Source: Microcaldota archaeon
Lineage (GTDB): Archaea; Micrarchaeota; Micrarchaeia; Micrarchaeales; CABMGC01
Direction: 5' to 3'
DNA: 39,689 bases
NCBI GenBank assembly: GCA_021835105.1
Contig: JAKBQS010000003.1
Span: forward strand, 1 to 39,689
Within the stretch, counting starts at the first letter, position 1; every line of letters starts with the position of its first letter. The translations under genes and the position numbers were made by a program. Shown piece after piece: positions 7,834 through 15,940 of this stretch. The notes beneath the pieces are model-generated. The model had not been told where the DNA came from and did no database searches. It saw nothing but the letters and a program-made list of their open reading frames with translations.

Positions 7834-8760
7834 ATGCATAGGATAGTATCTGTTCCGCTGGATTCATCGCTCGCATCATTTGTTGGCAAGGAGGGCTCAA
7901 GGAACGGCATAGTCTTTTACAACAGGAAATCAGGGGACGATGTGATAGTCGCGCTTGCCCCTTCCAGCATCGCAGAGAAGTTTTATGGCCTCTGCGAATC
8001 CATACTCGTCTCTAGGATAGTTATAGTGAGCACAGCTGCGGTGGACAAGGACCTTGGGGAGGTTCTCATAGCCCTCTCGCTTATCAGGAGAAGGGCGATA
8101 TTTACAGATGAGAACGATGTCTCCGGCTTTGTCTCCAACCTTAAGATAAGCGACTTCCTGATTACAGGAAAGGAGCGGCTCCTCGAGGCTATTGCGGATT
8201 ACCATGGCAATTCATCCGATGGGCTGGTTAAGGTTGAGATAGACAAGTCATTCCAGGTAAAAGGCGTGGGCAGCATCGTTCTCGGGATAGTTGCAAGGGG
8301 CACTGTTAAGGTGCACGATAAACTTTACCATAACTCAGGAAAGGAGGTCTTGATAAGGTCAATACAGGCGCAGGATGAGGATATTCTAGAAGCTGGGCCC
8401 GGGACACGGGTAGGTCTGGCACTGAAAGGAATAGAGAGCGATGAGGTTGAGAAGGGCGACAGCCTTTGCGCCATGCATGTTCCGAAAGTGCCTTCCGCAA
8501 GATGCAGCGTCAGGATCAATTCGCTTGCGAACGAGAAGATGGAACGTGGAAAGGTTTACGGTTTCGTCTCGGGATTTTCTTATACGGAAGCCAGGATAGA
8601 ATCCTGCTCCGATTCCGAAGTGGTTCTCTCGTTTATGAAGGACGTGCCGGTAGAGAAAGGTGATGAGTTTCTTCTCTTCAGGCAGGGTAACCAGTCTCCG
8701 CGCATATTTGCAGGTGGCTCTGTTGAGGAAGCGATCACAGAAAGGGTTAAAAGGGTTTAA
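7834..8760 (+). CDS. EF-Tu/SelB-like protein lacking a functional GTPase P-loop
   Basis: The central part (~residues 135-215) matches the beta-barrel domain 2 of EF-Tu-family GTPases (DKSFQVKGVGSIVLGIVARG, followed by KVHDKLY), and a further beta-rich region follows as in domain 3. The N-terminal ~125 residues occupy the place of the G domain but contain no GxxxxGK[ST] Walker A and no clear NKxD; the remnant looks degenerate. Archaeal EF-Tu domain-2 proteins resembling SelB are known, but I cannot assign this one a tested function. It may be a nucleotide-independent translation or RNA-binding factor. Start ATG 7834 lies in an AT-rich stretch after the MazG gene. Confidence 0.7.
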   Translation: MHRIVSVPLDSSLASFVGKEGSRNGIVFYNRKSGDDVIVALAPSSIAEKFYGLCESILVSRIVIVSTAAVDKDLGEVLIALSLIRRRAIFTDENDVSGFVSNLKISDFLITGKERLLEAIADYHGNSSDGLVKVEIDKSFQVKGVGSIVLGIVARGTVKVHDKLYHNSGKEVLIRSIQAQDEDILEAGPGTRVGLALKGIESDEVEKGDSLCAMHVPKVPSARCSVRINSLANEKMERGKVYGFVSGFSYTEARIESCSDSEVVLSFMKDVPVEKGDEFLLFRQGNQSPRIFAGGSVEEAITERVKRV

Positions 8761-8781
8761 ATTAGTTTATAGCTTGAGGAC

Positions 8782-9681
8782 ATGCCAAAGCATATCAGTG
8801 TAATAATACCAACGATAGAGGAAGAGAGCGTATTCACACTTATACACAGGATACGCCAGATGTTCGGCAGCGGAGTGGAGATAATAATAGTTGACAAGAG
8901 CAGCGAAGCCTACAGGAAGAGGCTCGAGAAGACAGGGGCTATAGTGATAAGGCAGCGAAGCAGGGGCGTGGAGAACGCGATAGTGGAAGGGCTGCGGGCT
9001 GCCCACGGGGATATACTCGCGAGCATAGATGCCGATGGCACTCACGACCCGGAAGGGCTGAAGGAAGGCGTAAGGATCATCGAGAAGGGAGATGTAGGGC
9101 TTGTGCTTGGGAATAGGCTGGCAGGGCTGGAGAAGGGATCTATGAGCTTTTATCTGAGGTTCGGGAACAGGGCCCTGAGCTACATATTCAGCAAGCTATA
9201 CAGGACGAAGGTGCATGACGTTCTTACCGGCCTCTTCGTGATGCGGAGGGATGCATTTGACGAGATAAGGAAGGTGGACCCTTACAGGGCAGGGATAGCA
9301 TTCTTCGCTATAGAGCTCGCCAGAAGGGGCTGGGCCATAGATGAGGTGGGCATACGCTATTATAAGAGGGCTTATGGAAAGTCAAAGCTCACCTCATCCA
9401 AGTTCGCATATGGGATAAATGTAGGAGCGCATCTCATAAGGCAGATAAGGGATTACAGCCCGTTAATGGTATTCGGCGGGATAGGAGGTGCCATGGCGGT
9501 AATAGGGGTGGTGCTTGGAATATTCGTAGTATTCAATTTTGCCAATACAGGCGTCCTCTCGGAGCCGGGCAGGGCTCTGCTCTCGATAATGCTGATACTA
9601 GCTGGGATATTCCTTGCCGTATCGGGCCTTATCCTTGACCTTCTTATTGGGATAGAGAGGATGCTTCAGAAGCGTGACTGA
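8782..9681 (+). CDS. Family 2 glycosyltransferase, dolichol-phosphate mannosyltransferase-like
   Basis: This GT-A glycosyltransferase probably transfers a sugar from a nucleotide donor to a polyprenyl phosphate at the membrane, feeding protein N-glycosylation or surface glycans. The N-terminus has the GT2 start (ISVIIPTIEEE), and the donor/metal-binding acidic motif is SIDADGTHDP near residue 94. Two C-terminal membrane helices (residues ~228-252 and ~265-290) place it in the DPM1 group that carries its own anchor. GAGGAC upstream of ATG 8782 is a plausible ribosome binding site. Numerous sequon-rich surface proteins in the window fit a need for such glycosylation. Confidence 0.87.
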   Translation: MPKHISVIIPTIEEESVFTLIHRIRQMFGSGVEIIIVDKSSEAYRKRLEKTGAIVIRQRSRGVENAIVEGLRAAHGDILASIDADGTHDPEGLKEGVRIIEKGDVGLVLGNRLAGLEKGSMSFYLRFGNRALSYIFSKLYRTKVHDVLTGLFVMRRDAFDEIRKVDPYRAGIAFFAIELARRGWAIDEVGIRYYKRAYGKSKLTSSKFAYGINVGAHLIRQIRDYSPLMVFGGIGGAMAVIGVVLGIFVVFNFANTGVLSEPGRALLSIMLILAGIFLAVSGLILDLLIGIERMLQKRD

Positions 9682-9741
9682 CATATTAGCTATTTTCAAC
9701 AGATTTTATAACACTTTATCGCCATAGATGTATGTGATTTT

Positions 9742-10539
9742 ATGGTTACTGAAGAGGCGAATCCAGAGCAGATGCCGAAGATGCATCCTTCCATACTCAA
9801 GATAATAAACCAGAAGAAGGAGATAAAGACAAAGCTTGCTGCGATAAAGCATAAGATAGGGGTCTACAGTGCCAAGGGCGGCGTTGGAAAGACTACTGTG
9901 GCAGTGAACCTGGCTTTCGCGATGAAGGAGCAGGGGTATTCTGTTGGCCTGCTCGACGCAGACATAGACTGTCCGAATGTAACTCTCTTCCTTGGGATAA
10001 GCGATTATGTTGAGCAGAGCTATCCGCTAAAGCCGCAGGAAGTAAATGGAGTTAAGGTCCTCTCTACCGCGATGTTTACAGATGATGCGAAGAAGCCCAT
10101 AATATGGAGGGGGCCGCTGATTGCAAAGATGATAAGCGAGTTTTTCGAGAACACCGAATGGGGTGAGCTGGATTACCTGATAATAGACCTTCCTCCGGGA
10201 ACAAGCGATGCGCCCCTCTCCATAATACAGCTGCTGGAGCTTGACGGTTTTGTTATAGTCACCACACCACCTAAGATCGCCTCGATAAATGCAATGCGCT
10301 CTGGAATGATGGCCAAGAGGCTCGGGGTTGCGATACTTGGAGTTGTGGAGAATATGTCTTCCGGAGAACCAAGAGGAGGGAAAGAGACGGCAGAGGTGCT
10401 TGGATGCGATTTCCTTGGCACAATAAAGAATGATCCTGCTTTATCGGCAATGAGCGATGAGGGGAAGGTGCCTGTCCTTGAGGATGAGAGAATAAGACAA
10501 GAGTTTATAAGCATAATAAAGAAAATAACAAATCGTTGA
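9742..10539 (+). CDS. Mrp/NBP35-family P-loop ATPase without CxxC
   Basis: This is a deviant-Walker ATPase of the Mrp/ApbC/NBP35 group, whose members act as Fe-S cluster carriers. It has the signature AKGGVGKTTVAVNLA, the Walker B-like DADIDCPN, the LIIDLPPGTSDAP block and the late GVVENMS block. In canonical Mrp proteins a CxxC follows GVVENMS and binds the cluster. Here that segment reads SGEPRGGKETAEVLGCDFLG with only one Cys, so cluster bridging in the usual way is unlikely. It could be a client-specific ATPase. The gene lies directly before cdc6. Confidence 0.85.
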   Translation: MVTEEANPEQMPKMHPSILKIINQKKEIKTKLAAIKHKIGVYSAKGGVGKTTVAVNLAFAMKEQGYSVGLLDADIDCPNVTLFLGISDYVEQSYPLKPQEVNGVKVLSTAMFTDDAKKPIIWRGPLIAKMISEFFENTEWGELDYLIIDLPPGTSDAPLSIIQLLELDGFVIVTTPPKIASINAMRSGMMAKRLGVAILGVVENMSSGEPRGGKETAEVLGCDFLGTIKNDPALSAMSDEGKVPVLEDERIRQEFISIIKKITNR

Positions 10540-10555
10540 CCCCTAGGTGGTAAAG

Positions 10556-11758
10556 ATGGATGAGCTTTTTTCTGAGGTATTCAAGGAATCCGAGATCTTT
10601 TCCAACCGGGAGGTTCTGTCCCAGCACCATATACCGCAGACGCTGCTCTTCAGGGAGAAGCAGATGGATGCAATAGTAAAGGTGCTTACCCCTTCGCTGA
10701 GAGGCGAGAGGGGAAGGAATCTCTTCCTTTACGGGAAGACAGGCACTGGGAAGACTTCGTGCATGCTTAACATAATAGGGAAGATAAAGGAGCTCCCCAT
10801 ATCCAGATCCAGGATATCGTACATAAACTGCAGGATATACAATTCAAGGTACAGGGTCTTCTACAAGCTGATGAGCGACCATCTTCCAATGTACGCGAAG
10901 AGGGGCCATGGGATAACCGAGATCTATGAGAGGCTCATAAACTGGATAGAGGAAGATGGGAAGATACTGATAGTGGTATTGGATGAAGTAGACATGGTCA
11001 AGGACCTCGACGACATGATATATACGCTTACGCGCTCCAACAGCGATATCAAATCAGGAGGGGTTACGATAGTAGGCATATCAAACAATATATCCTTCAA
11101 GGATGAGCTCGATCCGAGGAGCTTGTCAACCCTTTACGAGAACGAGCTTGTCTTTCCGCCTTACAATTCAAACGAGCTTGCAGCGATACTCAAGGACAGG
11201 GCAGCTGCCGGATTTAAGGAGGGCAGGATAGACCAGGAGGCGATAAACCTTGCCGCAGCGATAGCAGCGAGGGAGAGCGGCGATGCAAGGCTTGCGCTTA
11301 AGATACTCTCCGTAGCAGGGGAACTTGCGGAGAACAAAAAGGCCAAGAGCGTCACTGCTGATGATGTCTCGCAGGCGGCGAAGAGTGCCGAGGAAGACAT
11401 AGCCTATGAGCTGCTAAATACCCTTCCAGAGCACCAGAAGCTGGTGATATACGCGGTCGCACTGCTAACTATGCAGGGGAGCAAGTACAAGAGGCTTATA
11501 GAGGGTACGGATACGTACATATTCAGCGGCGAAGTCTACAGCAGATATGCTTCACTTGCGCAGAGCATGGAGAAGGAGTGCAAGACTACGCGATGGTACA
11601 GGAAGTGCGTGATAGACCTTGAGATGCAGGGGATAATATCCACATATGAGTCAGGCAAGGGAATCCGCGGGCATACCAAACTCATAAAGCTCGTCTATCC
11701 TGCGGATAAGATAAAGGCCACGGTTGAGAAGAGTCTCTTCAAGGAAGAGATGGTCTAG
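10556..11758 (+). CDS. cdc6: Orc1/Cdc6 replication initiator
   Basis: This AAA+ ATPase recognises the replication origin and loads MCM. Walker A is GKTGTGKTS and Walker B is IVVLDEVDMV, and the sensor and lid regions follow (SGDARLALKILSVAGELA). The C-terminal ~120 residues form the winged-helix DNA-binding domain. Length (~400 aa) is standard. ATG 10556 is preferred over in-frame GTG 10547 because AGGTGG at 10545-10550 lies 5 nt before it. Origins often lie next to cdc6 in archaea, but only 16 nt separate it from the upstream gene and 20 nt from the convergent downstream gene. I see no origin repeats here. Confidence 0.94.
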   Translation: MDELFSEVFKESEIFSNREVLSQHHIPQTLLFREKQMDAIVKVLTPSLRGERGRNLFLYGKTGTGKTSCMLNIIGKIKELPISRSRISYINCRIYNSRYRVFYKLMSDHLPMYAKRGHGITEIYERLINWIEEDGKILIVVLDEVDMVKDLDDMIYTLTRSNSDIKSGGVTIVGISNNISFKDELDPRSLSTLYENELVFPPYNSNELAAILKDRAAAGFKEGRIDQEAINLAAAIAARESGDARLALKILSVAGELAENKKAKSVTADDVSQAAKSAEEDIAYELLNTLPEHQKLVIYAVALLTMQGSKYKRLIEGTDTYIFSGEVYSRYASLAQSMEKECKTTRWYRKCVIDLEMQGIISTYESGKGIRGHTKLIKLVYPADKIKATVEKSLFKEEMV

Positions 11759-11778
11759 AACCATTGAAAGAGAATTAG

Positions 11779-13059
11779 TCAGGTTTTGAGGAATGCAAAT
11801 GGATCCTTGCCCTTTGTGGCGAGATATGCAGCAACATACATTCCTGCGCTCCAGGACTGGCCATCCTGACCAAGCGCTTCGCCAGACAATCCATGCAGCC
11901 ACTCGTTGAATCCTACCTCTCCGGATGCGCGCTTTACTGAATTTGCAGCGGCAAGGCTCTGGAGCTCTCTGCTTGCAGCATTATTGTCCTTTCCTACCAA
12001 TGAGACAACGTAGAAGCCCCCTACAAAAGGCCATATACCACCGTTATGGTAGCAGTACTCGTCATTCCTCCAGTGCTTTGGTTTTGCATCGGTGTAAGCC
12101 TTGTCGAAGAATTTGTCTCCCTCGCGCATGTTTGGGTGAAGCACTTTTATCGGATAAGGGCTTGCCACCTTGTTGGATTCTATGTATGAGAGTATGCTTG
12201 ATTCCATGCCCTTATCGCTTATGCCCGATACTATGCAGAGGAGATTTGAGAGCGTATCAAAATGCATGTCTACATGGTTAAAAGTTATAAAATTAGGATA
12301 GAAGGGCATCTTCCCCTTAGGAGGGTTGGTTATGTAGTCCTTGTCTGTATCGGCAATGTTTGGCCAGTAGCCGCTTCGCATGAATTCCTCATCAGGTGCA
12401 AAGAGCATGTTGAAGCGCTGCTTCAGAGTCTCGAAATCAAGCGCGAAACGTTTATCCATGGTTTTCCCTGATTCCTCGCAGAGGTAGTTTATGCATTTCG
12501 TCGCGATGAGGAAGAGTACGTTGTTGTAAAGCGTCTTGCCCTGCCTGATTACGGTATTGTCCATCCAGTCTGCGGCAGGGTGGCTGTCTATCAATATTGC
12601 ACCTGTTGTATCCTGATACCTCAGCCATATGTAGGCATCGATTGCATGATCGAGATTCTCCCCAAGAAGAGATCTGTCCTGTGTCGTATGGTAGAGATTG
12701 GCCAAGCCTATAATGTACCATGCAGAAGCATCGGTAGCACCTGCGAAGAAGAGCCTGGGCTTTCCTCTAGATAGATCGAAATTTACAGGAATCATCCCTG
12801 TGCTGGTCTTGGACCTGCCAAGAGTAGTCAGGGTCCTTTTTGCAGCTTCGAACAAGCGCTCCTCTCCCAGCATGTTTGATCCTATGAAGGTTATGAATGA
12901 ATCCCTAGACCAGATCTGGTTGTATAGGGTGCTTGCAGCCTTAATGCCATGTTCGGTTGAATTTTCAATTAGCACCTGGCGCGCCCTCTCGAATGTCTCC
13001 TCGACATTTGCGCTAATCTTCACTTGGTTATTTCTTCTGGGTTTGAATAATACAGACAT
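11779..13059 (-). CDS. Six-hairpin glycosidase (glycogen-debranching/GH100-like)
   Basis: This is a cytosolic (alpha/alpha)6-barrel glycoside hydrolase. Diagnostic segments are YNQIWSRDSFITFIG near residue 46, ADWMDNTVIRQGKTLYNNVL near residue 165 and YHNGGIWPFVGGFYV near residue 343, then GQSWSAGMYVAAY at the end. These match amylo-alpha-1,6-glucosidase C-terminal domains and neutral invertase (GH100) style enzymes; I cannot choose between them. The acidic residues in SRDSF and DWMD are the catalytic candidates. There is no signal peptide. The gene lies 33 nt downstream of a secreted GH76-like enzyme on the same strand, suggesting joint degradation of an external or stored glucan/mannan. Confidence 0.78.
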   Translation of the reverse strand: MSVLFKPRRNNQVKISANVEETFERARQVLIENSTEHGIKAASTLYNQIWSRDSFITFIGSNMLGEERLFEAAKRTLTTLGRSKTSTGMIPVNFDLSRGKPRLFFAGATDASAWYIIGLANLYHTTQDRSLLGENLDHAIDAYIWLRYQDTTGAILIDSHPAADWMDNTVIRQGKTLYNNVLFLIATKCINYLCEESGKTMDKRFALDFETLKQRFNMLFAPDEEFMRSGYWPNIADTDKDYITNPPKGKMPFYPNFITFNHVDMHFDTLSNLLCIVSGISDKGMESSILSYIESNKVASPYPIKVLHPNMREGDKFFDKAYTDAKPKHWRNDEYCYHNGGIWPFVGGFYVVSLVGKDNNAASRELQSLAAANSVKRASGEVGFNEWLHGLSGEALGQDGQSWSAGMYVAAYLATKGKDPFAFLKT

Positions 13060-13092
13060 TTTATATCACTTCGTATTACTTCCCTTCCCTAT

Positions 13093-14352
13093 TTAATTTT
13101 TTTGTCCAAGCATTTCTTGTTTTGATGCTGCAGTACGTTCTTGCCGTAACACCTCATTCGCTGCAATCTCCGCATCGGCTCCTGAATCTTCAGTGCCGAT
13201 TGAATAATATGTTTGTTTTCCGTTCCAGGAGAATCCGAACTGGTAGTTTTCGTTCCTATCTCTATTCCATACGGCTTTAGCGTTTCTCAATATAAAAGTA
13301 GAGTATTTTGCATTTCCGGTTATTGAGAATAGGTAATATAGATTATCTATGTAAGCTCCCTTGAAGAGCCCCTGACCGGAATGGCATGTGTTTGCAGGTG
13401 TGCAAGCTGGTTCTGATAGTATCCCTTTGTCGCTTAGCCACTTCATGCTCGAATCTGCCACAGATTCGGCAACTTGAAGCGCCTTCTGGCTGCCTGTTGC
13501 CGTGTAGAAATACGCAAGTGCGCCTATAAGCTCGCCTTGGTTGTATGTCCACTCGGTTCCACCGTTGTTCCTGCATGATACAGTAAGCCCGTCGTTTACC
13601 AGACCGTATTTGTTTATCATCCCGCTTTTAAGGAACCAGCCATATTCGCGTTTGGCCCAGCTTAGATAGTATCTGCTCCCTGTTTTTATGTAGAGAATGC
13701 TTGCATCCTTTAGGAAGAGCTCGTTCGATATGGCATTCTTGTAACCGCTGCTGCGGCTCCAGACAAGACCGCCGCCGCACGAGCTCGTCCAATTGTTTTC
13801 CATCTGCCTGAATAATCCTTCAGATTCTAGCAAGTAGGCTTTTTTACCAGTAAGCGAATACGCATTGGCCCATGCAATCGACCACCAGCCGTTATCATCA
13901 CTGTAATTATCAACAAAACCGGATCCTGAATTTATGTTGAACGTGTTGCGTATCTCCCAATTGTATCTGCTACTTTCTGTAGATGCAGCGTATGTTACTA
14001 TTGTATTGAATATTCGTGCGTCCTGCCACCAGCTTGCATCATTCCACAACCCTGATGATGGATCATAGCTCTGTTGCAGCACAGCTATCCCTGTTTCTGC
14101 CTTTGAGAGGGGCGGTGACGCTATCTCCTGCGCATACTCGAATGGAACGTCTCCGCGCGGCGCAATAGTGGATGTCGAGGGGGATATGAGCGCTATTGAG
14201 GATACTGCAGCTATAACTGCACCGCGCTTTAATTTTGTAAGAAGGCTCTTTTTATGGTTCTGGTTCTTTTGCTCTGGCTTGGGAACATCAGCAATTTTCG
14301 TGTTGCCGCGGATTTTTTGATAATTCTTAATGTCCCTTATAGTAATTGCCAT
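13093..14352 (-). CDS. GH76-like endo-alpha-mannanase, membrane-anchored
   Basis: This is probably an extracellular (alpha/alpha)6 hydrolase of GH76, which cleaves alpha-1,6-mannan. From ATG 14352, a basic N-terminal region is followed by a hydrophobic segment (AVIAAVSSIALIS) acting as a signal anchor or signal peptide. The catalytic Asp pair of GH76 is present as SDDNGWWSIAWANAY near residues 151-165, and NAISNELFLKDASILY, EWTYNQGELIGALAY and FKGAYIDNLYYL are further family blocks. An in-frame TTG at 14391 would add 13 residues, but a TATA box at 14376-14383 lies 28 nt before ATG 14352 and points to a leaderless start there. Confidence 0.85.
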   Translation of the reverse strand: MAITIRDIKNYQKIRGNTKIADVPKPEQKNQNHKKSLLTKLKRGAVIAAVSSIALISPSTSTIAPRGDVPFEYAQEIASPPLSKAETGIAVLQQSYDPSSGLWNDASWWQDARIFNTIVTYAASTESSRYNWEIRNTFNINSGSGFVDNYSDDNGWWSIAWANAYSLTGKKAYLLESEGLFRQMENNWTSSCGGGLVWSRSSGYKNAISNELFLKDASILYIKTGSRYYLSWAKREYGWFLKSGMINKYGLVNDGLTVSCRNNGGTEWTYNQGELIGALAYFYTATGSQKALQVAESVADSSMKWLSDKGILSEPACTPANTCHSGQGLFKGAYIDNLYYLFSITGNAKYSTFILRNAKAVWNRDRNENYQFGFSWNGKQTYYSIGTEDSGADAEIAANEVLRQERTAASKQEMLGQKN

Positions 14353-14375
14353 TACTCTGTGTATTTCATACTCAT

Positions 14376-14383
14376 TAATATAA
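14376..14383 (-). promoter_or_regulatory. TATA box for the GH76-like gene
   Basis: On the minus strand this reads TTATATTA and is centred 28 nt upstream of ATG 14352. The spacing fits transcription starting at the start codon, and so decides the start choice for the gene. Confidence 0.5.
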
Positions 14384-14391
14384 TTTTCCAA

Positions 14392-14589
14392 TTATTGCGC
14401 AGTGTCTGTTGAAAAAGGCCAGAATGTTTCATTTATGTGCATTGCGGTGCCTTCACATTGCGATGGCTTTCCTGAAATACAAGATTTATATTGCAGGTTT
14501 TAGCTTCAGCGACAAGATGGGAAAACGAAGTCTTCAATCAGTATATATCAAGTAAACGGAGAGCAGGTGATTTTAGCATGTTTGCGTGG
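14392..14589. other. Spacer of ~200 nt without a recognised gene
   Basis: This stretch separates the GH76-like gene from the end of the DUF4143 ATPase. It contains a plus-strand TATA-like GATTTATATTG at 14483-14493 followed 24 nt later by ATG 14517, which opens a frame of only 12 codons. That could mark a promoter for a short RNA running into the antisense of the ATPase gene, but nothing more can be supported. Confidence 0.3.
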
Positions 14590-15822
14590 TTACTTTAGTA
14601 ACCATTTCCACAAAGGGATAAAATTTATATTTTGACCTGAGATGTTTTGAATCTTTTCGTAGTCCCAGGTTATGATTGTTAGTTTTTGGCACTTTAGCTC
14701 CTTGCCTACCTTTAACAATGACCCGACTTCTGCATCTTTGATATCTTTTTCTTCTGAGGCGCAGGTAACTTGCAACAATTCTTTTACATTAATTCCATTT
14801 TTGACCACAAAGTCCACTTCTCTATCGGCAGTGTCCCTGTAATAATAAAGTTTTAACATAGATGTGGCGCCACATTTCCTCTTTAATTGGAGAAATACCG
14901 CATTTTCCATTAGCCTTCCTTTGTCGTAGGGAAGTCGCCAGGCAAGGCCATTATCAGCAAGATATACCTTCTTAGGCCACCCTGATCTAAGGCTTATTTT
15001 TGTAGAGTATCTGTCAAGGAAAAAGAATACCATTGTGTCCTGCAGTTTTTCCACATAGTCATATATTGTATTCCTTCCAAAATGAATGCCATTCGATTTT
15101 AATGAATTGAGGACTTTCCTGACGCTCATTTCACTTGCAAAGCATTGCGTTACAAAATTGAATATGTATCTGGCAACCTCTATGCTCTTTGCATTTTGTC
15201 TTTCTACAAAGTCCTTGAAGAATATCAGCTCCCTGTACTCTACAAGGAGTTTATCTTTGTTCTCTTTACCCAATATTATTTCTGGGAATCCTCCAGACTC
15301 AAGATACTTGTTAAGAATGTTTTTCAGTTTGCCTACATCACTTAAGTTGTCTGGATTTAATTCTGATTTGTTAGTTGAAACTAGAACTTCGTAGAACGAA
15401 AATGGCAATAAAAGATATGCAACGCCTCTGCCCCTAAGTTGCGTAGCTACTTCTTTAGTAAGCAATTTTGAATAAGAACCAGTAACGTATACGATGTAGC
15501 CTCTATCAAGAAGTGTCCTAACAAGACTTTGCCAATCGGTTACGTTTTGTATTTCGTCTAGAAATACACTTTTTGCTTCGCTGCCGCTTACTTCTACAAA
15601 AATTTCTGTTATAACTTTTAGGGAATCTGTAGCGGAAATCCCTTTGAGGGCGATATCCTCAAAATCAAGGTATACTGATTCATTTTTATCATATTTTGCT
15701 ATTTCTTGTAGCAACAGCGATGTCTTGCCAGCCCTCCTTGGTCCTATGACAGTTGCAGCTTTTCCGCTTATGACTTTTAACTTTAGCTCCCTAGAGACAA
15801 GACTTGGGTTTTTAGTCCGAAT
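14590..15822 (-). CDS. DUF4143 AAA+ ATPase with disrupted or atypical 5' end
   Basis: This is a predicted P-loop ATPase of the COG1373/DUF4143 group common in archaea and often strain-variable. Walker A is GPRRAGKTS, Walker B is SVFLDEIQNV, the arginine-containing sensor VTGSYSKLL follows, and the C-terminal nuclease-like DUF4143 domain includes LADNGLAWRL and REVDFVVKNG. Every start codon upstream of Walker A is missing: the frame opens at ATT 15822 right after an in-frame TAA (15823-15825). Seven codons further upstream ATG 15846 (MTVRTII) is in the same frame, so a nonsense mutation near the N-terminus is the simplest reading. The first ATG/GTG/TTG after the stop (TTG 15714) would delete Walker A. 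Codon use is AT-richer than the neighbours, suggesting acquisition. Confidence 0.75.
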   Translation of the reverse strand: MRTKNPSLVSRELKLKVISGKAATVIGPRRAGKTSLLLQEIAKYDKNESVYLDFEDIALKGISATDSLKVITEIFVEVSGSEAKSVFLDEIQNVTDWQSLVRTLLDRGYIVYVTGSYSKLLTKEVATQLRGRGVAYLLLPFSFYEVLVSTNKSELNPDNLSDVGKLKNILNKYLESGGFPEIILGKENKDKLLVEYRELIFFKDFVERQNAKSIEVARYIFNFVTQCFASEMSVRKVLNSLKSNGIHFGRNTIYDYVEKLQDTMVFFFLDRYSTKISLRSGWPKKVYLADNGLAWRLPYDKGRLMENAVFLQLKRKCGATSMLKLYYYRDTADREVDFVVKNGINVKELLQVTCASEEKDIKDAEVGSLLKVGKELKCQKLTIITWDYEKIQNISGQNINFIPLWKWLLK

Positions 15823-15867
15823 TTATATTATAGTTCTAACCGTCATACTAAGCCTACAAGCGTAAAA

Positions 15868-15940
15868 CGGGGAGTACGTGATTTGAACACGTGTCTCCAG
15901 AACCCGAATCTGGAAGCCTACCAAGCTAGCCGAACTCCCC
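15868..15940 (-). tRNA. tRNA-Pro (anticodon CGG)
   Basis: A full cloverleaf folds on the minus strand: acceptor stem GGGGAGT/ACTCCCC (7 bp), D arm GGCT/GGCT with G-U pairs and an AGCTTGGTA loop, anticodon stem CCAGA/TCTGG with loop TTCGGGT giving anticodon CGG, and T arm ACGTG/CACGT with loop TTCAAAT. There is no intron and no encoded CCA. The discriminator base is G (position 15868), whereas A is usual for tRNA-Pro as far as I know. The 5' end abuts the stop codon of the M24 peptidase gene with no gap. Confidence 0.95.

Noticed and set aside
6445..7839. Long minus-strand open frame of 464 codons over tyrS and the MazG-like gene
   Set aside because: It is antisense to two clearly recognised genes, its product is Leu/Ser/Tyr/His-rich without domains, and it arises from codon bias of the plus-strand genes.
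10540..11778. Replication origin beside cdc6
   Set aside because: Flanking spacers are 16 and 20 nt and hold no origin-recognition repeats or AT-rich unwinding region.
15846..15940. Integration site at tRNA-Pro
   Set aside because: I looked for a second copy of the tRNA 3' end near 14.4-14.6 kb and found none, and there is no integrase in the window. Only the position and composition of the ATPase hint at insertion.
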